From contig NZ_SLWS01000008.1 of the NCBI RefSeq assembly GCF_004345645.1, positions 434,001-498,000 on the forward strand: DNA of 64,000 nt. Direction: 5' to 3'. Of this stretch, positions 59,939 to 64,000 are shown piece after piece. Position 1 is the stretch's first letter; every line of letters begins with the position of its first letter. Under the pieces are notes generated by a model, which saw only the letters and a program-made list of their open reading frames with translations, was not told the origin of the DNA and made no database searches. Both the position numbers and the translations under genes were made by a program. The stretch comes from Actinocrispum wychmicini (GTDB taxonomy: Bacteria; Actinomycetota; Actinomycetes; Mycobacteriales; Pseudonocardiaceae).

Positions 59939-60978
59939 TCACTCCTCCGATACCCGTCGGCGGTGGCCACCATGTCCACGGCGCCCGCCGGCCGCCCACA
60001 CCGCCGCGCACAACCCGACCAGTGCACGGGCCCGGACGATGTCCTCGTCGCCACCCACTCGGCGGCGTCCGCGCGTACGTCCGTCAACGACTTCGCGCAC
60101 CCGGGCAGCCCTGTGCACGCGGTCACGTCGTGCCACGGTGAGTCGGGGTCGGTGACCAAGCCCGACCCGCTGAGATCCGGCTGTCCCGGAACCACAACGC
60201 TGCGCCACGGCGTGAGCCGGACCCACGCGCTGTCCAACGCCTGTGCTTGTTGCCGGGTGAGCCGACCCAGCGGGGCCCCGACCACCGTGACGTCCCCGAC
60301 CGGCCCCGGCGGCAACGCCACTGGCGGTCGCACAGTCAGCCGCTCCGCGCCCGGGGTTCCCAGGAGGGAAACGATTCGGGGAACTCCGTCTGGTATCTCG
60401 GACATCCGCCACGCCGAGCCCCGGATCGCCTGAAACTCCTCAGCTGCTCGTACGACCGCGGCGACCGGATCCGACACGCGCAGTCCCGTGTCCTGCCCGG
60501 CCAGCAGCAGCGCGTCTTCCTGCAGCCCGATGTCACCGCCGAGCCCACTCACGTCACCCGCGCCCGAATCGACCGTGACCAGGAACCGTCCCGGCAGGTC
60601 CGCGAGCGCTGGCATCGCGCATATCGCCTGGTCCAGCTCGTTCACAAGGTGCTGATCATCACCCAACGGCGACGCGATGACGTTGCGCACACGCTCGTGC
60701 GTGAACGACGGCAGCAGTCCCGCCCGCCACAGCCGGTCCGCCAGCTCGACCTGGGCTCCCGGCGCCAGCCCGCGGATCTGGACGTTCGCCCGGGAGGTGA
60801 GTTCCAGCCCGCCGTCGCCGAGGTCCGCCGAAGCCGCCCGGATGGCCGCGAACTGGGCGTTCGTCAAGGTCCCGCCGGGTACGCGAATCCGCGCCAGGCC
60901 ACCGTCCGCCGCCTGGTGCAGGACGATCGCGCCGGGGCACGCGTCCGGGCGCGTCCGGGTCGGTTCGTCGGCGGGCAT
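59935..60978 (-). CDS. cobG: Precorrin-3B synthase (aerobic, Fe-S)
   Basis: 347 residues from ATG 60978. It resembles sulfite/nitrite reductases: RVPGGTLTNAQFAAIRAAS, LELTSRANVQIRGLA, NVIASPLGD and the cluster-binding Cys in ACTGLPGCAKS and WSGCARRCG. CobG uses O2, which identifies the aerobic B12 route. The in-frame extension upstream encodes an IS200-type transposase remnant and does not belong to it. The insertion junction lies within about 60 bp of its start, so its native promoter may be lost. Confidence 0.92.
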   Translation of the reverse strand: MPADEPTRTRPDACPGAIVLHQAADGGLARIRVPGGTLTNAQFAAIRAASADLGDGGLELTSRANVQIRGLAPGAQVELADRLWRAGLLPSFTHERVRNVIASPLGDDQHLVNELDQAICAMPALADLPGRFLVTVDSGAGDVSGLGGDIGLQEDALLLAGQDTGLRVSDPVAAVVRAAEEFQAIRGSAWRMSEIPDGVPRIVSLLGTPGAERLTVRPPVALPPGPVGDVTVVGAPLGRLTRQQAQALDSAWVRLTPWRSVVVPGQPDLSGSGLVTDPDSPWHDVTACTGLPGCAKSLTDVRADAAEWVATRTSSGPVHWSGCARRCGRPAGAVDMVATADGYRRSE

Positions 60979-61035
60979 GAGCTGGATGCTACGTCGTGAC
61001 CCAACCACTGCAGGAAGCGGCGAAGTACGAGGGGA

Positions 61036-61251
61036 CCATAGGTGGTCGCCGTGGGTGCCCACGGTATCGCTGCCGCAGAAGGCGCGCAGATACACCTCGG
61101 CGCAAGCCTTGTCGAATACCTCGCACAGGACGTCATGGTGTTCTCTGGTGAGCACGTCACGTCGATAATTTGTCACGACGACCAAATGAACGTGCATTCC
61201 GAAAACACACTGTCGGCCAGTCCTTGGTCCTGTGCTGTCGTCATGGGCCAA
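61036..61251 (-). pseudogene. tnpA remnant (Y1/HUH transposase)
   Basis: The start reads TGRQCVFGMHVHLVVVTNYRRDVLTREHHDVLCE, close to the IS200 TnpA N-terminus (HLVFVTKYRR). The reading decays around GDHLW, where the HUH motif (DHVHLL) should follow. The catalytic Tyr and the C-terminal half are absent, and the frame runs on into cobG. It is inactive. Confidence 0.8.
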
Positions 61252-61269
61252 CAGGTTATATTGATCTTC

Positions 61270-62407
61270 GTGCAGGCCAGGTATCGCTACCGGATCGAGC
61301 CCAGGTACAGCGGCGGGTGATCACCCAGGCCAAGACCACCGAGCAGCGTGGCTGGCTGTCCGATGTCGCATCAGTAGCGCTGGTCCAATCCGTTCGCGAC
61401 GCGCATCAGGCGTTTTTCGAACTTTTTCGACTCGGCGACTGGCCGCCGCCAGGGCCGGAAGGTCGGTCGGCCGCGGTTCAAGTCCCGCAAGGACAACCGG
61501 CAGTCGTTCCGCCTCACCCGTAACGGTTTCAGTCTCCGCTCAGACGGTCGGGTATGTCTGGCGAAGATCGGGACGTGCGGGTGAGATGGTCCCGCGACCT
61601 GCCGTCAGAACCGTCGTCGATCACGATCATCCGCGATCCGGACGGCCACTACTACGCCTCATTCGTGGTCGAGATCGAACCGTCACCGGTGGAGCAAGAA
61701 GCCGGGGTCGATCTCGGTCTGGCTCGGCTCGCGACTATCGCCGATACGACCGGTCGGCGGACGGATGTGCAGAACCCGAAGTACCTCGCCCGGAAGCAGC
61801 GCAAGCTCGCCCGCTTGGAGCGGGAGAAGACCCGCCGTGCCAGGGCGGCAAGAATCGGGCCAGGACGCGTCGCAAGATCGCGATCCAGCACGGCAAGGTG
61901 TCTCGCGCGAGGCGGGACTATCACCACAAGCAAGCTCTCAACCTGGTCCGCGACAACCAAGCGGTCTACGTGGAGGACCTGTACATCGTGGGGATGGTCC
62001 GCAACCGTCGATTGGCACGAGTGATCTACGACGCCGGATGGGCGCAGTTCCTCCGGCTGATCGAGGAAAAAGCCGAACGCTACGGCCGCACCCAGCACAA
62101 GGTGTCCCGCTGGCTGCCCAGCTCGAAGACCTGCTCAGCGTGCGGGCACGTCATGGACACCATGCCGTTGAAGGTCCGCGACTGGGTGTGTGCTGTCCGC
62201 GGCGTCGCGCACGATCGGGACCACAACGCTGCGATCAACATCCTCGCCGCAGGGCGTGTGGAGAGGCAAAACGCCTGGGGAGCCTCGGTAAGACCTCCTT
62301 CCGGGGAGGCACAGGGCGATGAACCAGGAAGCATCAGACGCGACATGACCGCGTGGGAATCCCCGGCCTTGTGGCGGGGAGCACGTCAACAGGTATGGTC
62401 GTCCTGA
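61270..62407 (+). pseudogene. tnpB remnant (RNA-guided nuclease family), frameshifted
   Basis: Pieces in three frames rebuild a TnpB: ARYRYRIEP, then VITQAKTTEQRGWLSDVASVALVQSVRDAHQAFFELF, then VRWSRDLPSEPSSITIIRD, YASFVVEI, GVDLGLARLATI, then HGKVSRARRDYHHKQALNLV, VYVEDLYIVGMVRNRRLA, SKTCSACGH and HDRDHNAAINILAAG. The RuvC Asp, Glu, Asp residues remain, but the second zinc CxxC reads CAVRG, losing a Cys. About 35 N-terminal residues are deleted after RIEP. No functional protein is expected. Confidence 0.8.
62355..62390. repeat. IS605 right-end hairpin
   Basis: CCCC-G-GCC and GGC-GGGG pair around TTGT (62361-62379), followed by CACGTCAAC. This is the common right end of actinomycete IS605/IS1341 elements, with cleavage expected after TCAA. 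It may also be part of a TnpB guide (omega) RNA 3' region. Confidence 0.7.
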
Positions 62408-62521
62408 ACGGCGGTTAAGGGAGGAAGCGGGTGCAAGTCCCGCGCGGTCCCGCCACTGTCACAGCCAGATACTCCGGCCGCCGTCGCTCGAGTTCTGAGG
62501 CGAGGACCTCAGGGGAGTGGA
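62391..62521 (+). promoter_or_regulatory. Cobalamin riboswitch upstream of cobN
   Basis: The core is plain: GGTTAAGGGAGGAAGCGGGT, then TGCAAGTCCCGC, CGGTCCC and the B12 box GCCACTG at 62452-62458, followed by CCAGATACTCCGG. A 6-bp hairpin (62495-62500 with 62507-62512) lies right before the GGGGAG ribosome site and is a likely expression platform that hides translation start when B12 is bound. The IS right end abuts the 5' side, so the outer P1 pairing and the promoter may be altered. Confidence 0.88.
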
Positions 62522-62528
62522 GTGCCGC

Positions 62529-64000
62529 GTGATCGTCCTGCTGTCGACCTCCGACACCGACCTGCTGTCGGCCCGTGCCAGCGGCGCCGACTACCGTCTC
62601 GGCAACCCCGCCCGACTGGCCGTCGACGACCTCCCCGACCTGGTGGACGGCGCCGACCTGGTGGTCGTCCGGATCCTTGGCGGCCGGCGCGCGTGGGAGG
62701 AAGGCCTGGACAGTTTGCTGGCCGGGCCACGGCCGGTCGTGGTGCTCGGCGGCGAGCAGGCGCCGGACGCGGAGCTGATGGAGCTGTCCACCGTCCCGGG
62801 CGGCGTTTGCGCGGAGGCACACGCGTATCTCGCCCATGGCGGTCCGGCGAACCTGGCGGAGTTGTTCGCGTTCCTCTCCGACACGGTCCTGCTGACCGGT
62901 TTCGGGTTCGCGTCGCCCGCGCCCACGCCGACCTGGGGAATCCTGGAGTACGAGAGCAAGAACCAGGGTCCGGTGGTCGCGGTTCTGTACTACCGGGCGC
63001 ATCACATGGCCGGCAACACCGCGTTTGTGTATACATTATGCGACGCGATCGAGGCGGCCGGCGGCCAGGCTTTGCCGGTGTACTGCTCTTCGTTGCGTAC
63101 CGCGGAACCGGAACTGCTCGACACCTTGGGCAAAGCGGACGCCCTCGTCGTGACCGTCCTGGCCGCGGGCGGGACGAAGCCGGCCGCGGTGAGTGCCGGT
63201 GGCGACGACGAAATGTGGGACGTCGGCGCGTTGGCGGCGCTGGATGTGCCGATCCTGCAAGGACTTTGCCTCACTACGAGCCGGGCGAGCTGGGACGAGA
63301 ACGATGACGGCCTGTCTCCGCTCGACACCGCCACCCAGGTCGCGATCCCCGAGTTCGACGGCCGGATCATCACGGTTCCCTTCTCGTTCAAGGAGATCGA
63401 CCCGGACGGGTTGACCGTCTACGTGGCCGACCCGGAACGAGCCGCCCGGGTCGCGGGCATCGCGGTCCGGCACGCGGTGCTCAGGCACATCCCGCCCGCG
63501 GACCGGCGGATCGTGGTGATGCTGTCGGCGTATCCCACCAAGCATTCCCGCATCGGCAACGCCGTCGGCCTGGACACGCCCGCGAGCGTCGTGCGGCTGC
63601 TGACGACCATGAAGGAACGCGGTTACACGGTCGGTGAACTGCCCGGTGTGGCGGCCCTGGACGGGGACGCCTTGATCCACGCGCTGATCGCCGCGGGCGG
63701 GCAGGACACGGACTGGCTCACCGAGGACCAGATCATCGGCAACCCGGTCCGGATCGCCGCGGCGCGATACCGGGCGTGGTTCTCGACGCTCCCGGCGGAC
63801 ACCCGGGCGGAGATCGAACGGCACTGGGGCGCGGCGCCGGGCGACCTGTTCGTGGACCGGTCGCGCGATCCGGACGGTGAGATCGTGCTGGCCGCGTTGC
63901 GCGCCGACAACCTCGTGGTGATGGTCCAGCCGCCGCGCGGGTTCGGCGAGAACCCGATCGCCATCTACCACGACCCGGACCTGCCGCCGAGCCACCACTA
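62529..64000 (+). CDS. cobN: Cobaltochelatase large subunit, 3' end outside the window
   Basis: The frame from GTG 62529 stays open to the right edge (490 codons; the family has about 1,200). It begins VIVLLSTSDTDLLSARASGADYRL, as in actinomycete CobN, with WGILEYESKNQGPVVAVLYYRAHHMAGNTAFV, RIITVPFSFKEID and VVMLSAYPTKHSRIGNAVGLDTPASVVRLL. CobN with CobS and CobT inserts Co2+ into hydrogenobyrinate a,c-diamide. GGGGAG is 12 bases upstream, at the end of the riboswitch. Confidence 0.93.
   Translation, partial: MIVLLSTSDTDLLSARASGADYRLGNPARLAVDDLPDLVDGADLVVVRILGGRRAWEEGLDSLLAGPRPVVVLGGEQAPDAELMELSTVPGGVCAEAHAYLAHGGPANLAELFAFLSDTVLLTGFGFASPAPTPTWGILEYESKNQGPVVAVLYYRAHHMAGNTAFVYTLCDAIEAAGGQALPVYCSSLRTAEPELLDTLGKADALVVTVLAAGGTKPAAVSAGGDDEMWDVGALAALDVPILQGLCLTTSRASWDENDDGLSPLDTATQVAIPEFDGRIITVPFSFKEIDPDGLTVYVADPERAARVAGIAVRHAVLRHIPPADRRIVVMLSAYPTKHSRIGNAVGLDTPASVVRLLTTMKERGYTVGELPGVAALDGDALIHALIAAGGQDTDWLTEDQIIGNPVRIAAARYRAWFSTLPADTRAEIERHWGAAPGDLFVDRSRDPDGEIVLAALRADNLVVMVQPPRGFGENPIAIYHDPDLPPSHH

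Larger units (their letters stand above)
61036..62390. mobile_element. Truncated IS200/IS605-family element
   Basis: A divergent tnpA/tnpB pair with a right-end hairpin is the IS605 layout. tnpA is cut after its first 70 or so residues and no left end can be seen. tnpB is frameshifted and partly deleted. The element occupies the gap between cobG and the cobalamin riboswitch of cobN. Confidence 0.8.

Noticed and set aside
60979..61251. N-terminal extension of CobG
   Set aside because: The extension encodes the start of an IS200-type TnpA; CobG homology begins at 60978.
62522..63307. Open frame starting at GTG 62522
   Set aside because: It is a shifted, Arg/Gly-rich shadow; the frame from 62529 matches CobN.
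1..64000. CRISPR arrays, tRNA or rRNA genes, secondary-metabolite core genes
   Set aside because: No spaced repeats, tRNA-like clover-leaf sequence with CCA-type ends, rRNA sequence, or PKS/NRPS genes were recognised.

Overview
The window is very GC-rich, uses many GTG starts and tight ATGA/GTGA gene overlaps, and carries typical actinomycete genes: PucR and GntR/FCD regulators, a membrane Ser/Thr kinase, a MAB_1171c-type membrane protein, a DUF4331 protein and an aerobic cobalamin pathway with a CobIJ fusion. It looks like chromosomal DNA of a soil actinobacterium, most likely Pseudonocardiales; the genus cannot be fixed from the sequence alone. No tRNA, rRNA, CRISPR array or replication origin was recognised.

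Region 1 (1-11.3 kb) is miscellaneous. It holds a TROVE/vWA RNA-binding protein cut by the left edge, an isoprenylcysteine-methyltransferase-like membrane enzyme, a DMT transporter with a Crp-type palindrome upstream, the decayed remains of an nSTAND1 NTPase gene, a VapBC toxin-antitoxin pair, an AraC regulator, an M20 peptidase, a stand-alone ClpX-type zinc finger, a three-subunit xanthine dehydrogenase-like molybdoenzyme with a Tat signal on its iron-sulfur subunit, and a bPH-type membrane protein.

Region 2 (11.3-24.9 kb) is mostly envelope and secretion genes. It holds a secreted GH3 glucosidase with a CebR-like operator, a four-gene operon (secreted Pro/Thr-rich protein, DUF4331 protein, TPR protein, NicO nickel/cobalt transporter with a His-Gly repeat), a membrane protein plus Ser/Thr kinase pair, a MAB_1171c protein, an FnIII protein and a GNAT acetyltransferase.

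Region 3 (24.9-50.1 kb) is the most interesting part: a catabolic island. One half reads as oxalate/formyl-CoA metabolism. It has a clear formyl-CoA:oxalate CoA-transferase (frc), an adjacent ThDP enzyme in the oxalyl-CoA decarboxylase position but not of the usual Oxc type, an ADP-forming acyl-CoA synthetase, a PanE-family reductase (the family that supplies oxalyl-CoA reductase in Methylobacterium), two OFA-family transporters, a SelB-like GTPase and a DUF6457 protein, and a GntR/FCD regulator. Four of its promoter regions share a 13-bp word. The other half looks like hydantoin or thiohydantoin catabolism: an NCS1 permease, a HyuA-like hydantoinase, three DUF917 proteins, an SDR-like protein and two PucR-type regulators. 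At its right end a second succinyl-CoA synthetase operon is decaying (sucC by frameshift plus nonsense codon, sucD by internal deletion) ahead of an intact aldehyde dehydrogenase.

Region 4 (50.1-54.5 kb) has a protein with an LQ..AGN.AV...VQRD leader of the kind seen in DUF4157/contractile-injection-associated proteins, a large membrane KAP-like P-loop ATPase and an alpha/beta hydrolase. Region 5 (54.5-64 kb) is the aerobic cobalamin pathway: cobL-cobM, cobK, cobG-cobH-cobIJ and the start of cobN behind a cobalamin riboswitch. A left-truncated, frameshifted IS200/IS605 element sits between cobG and the riboswitch, its right end abutting the riboswitch.
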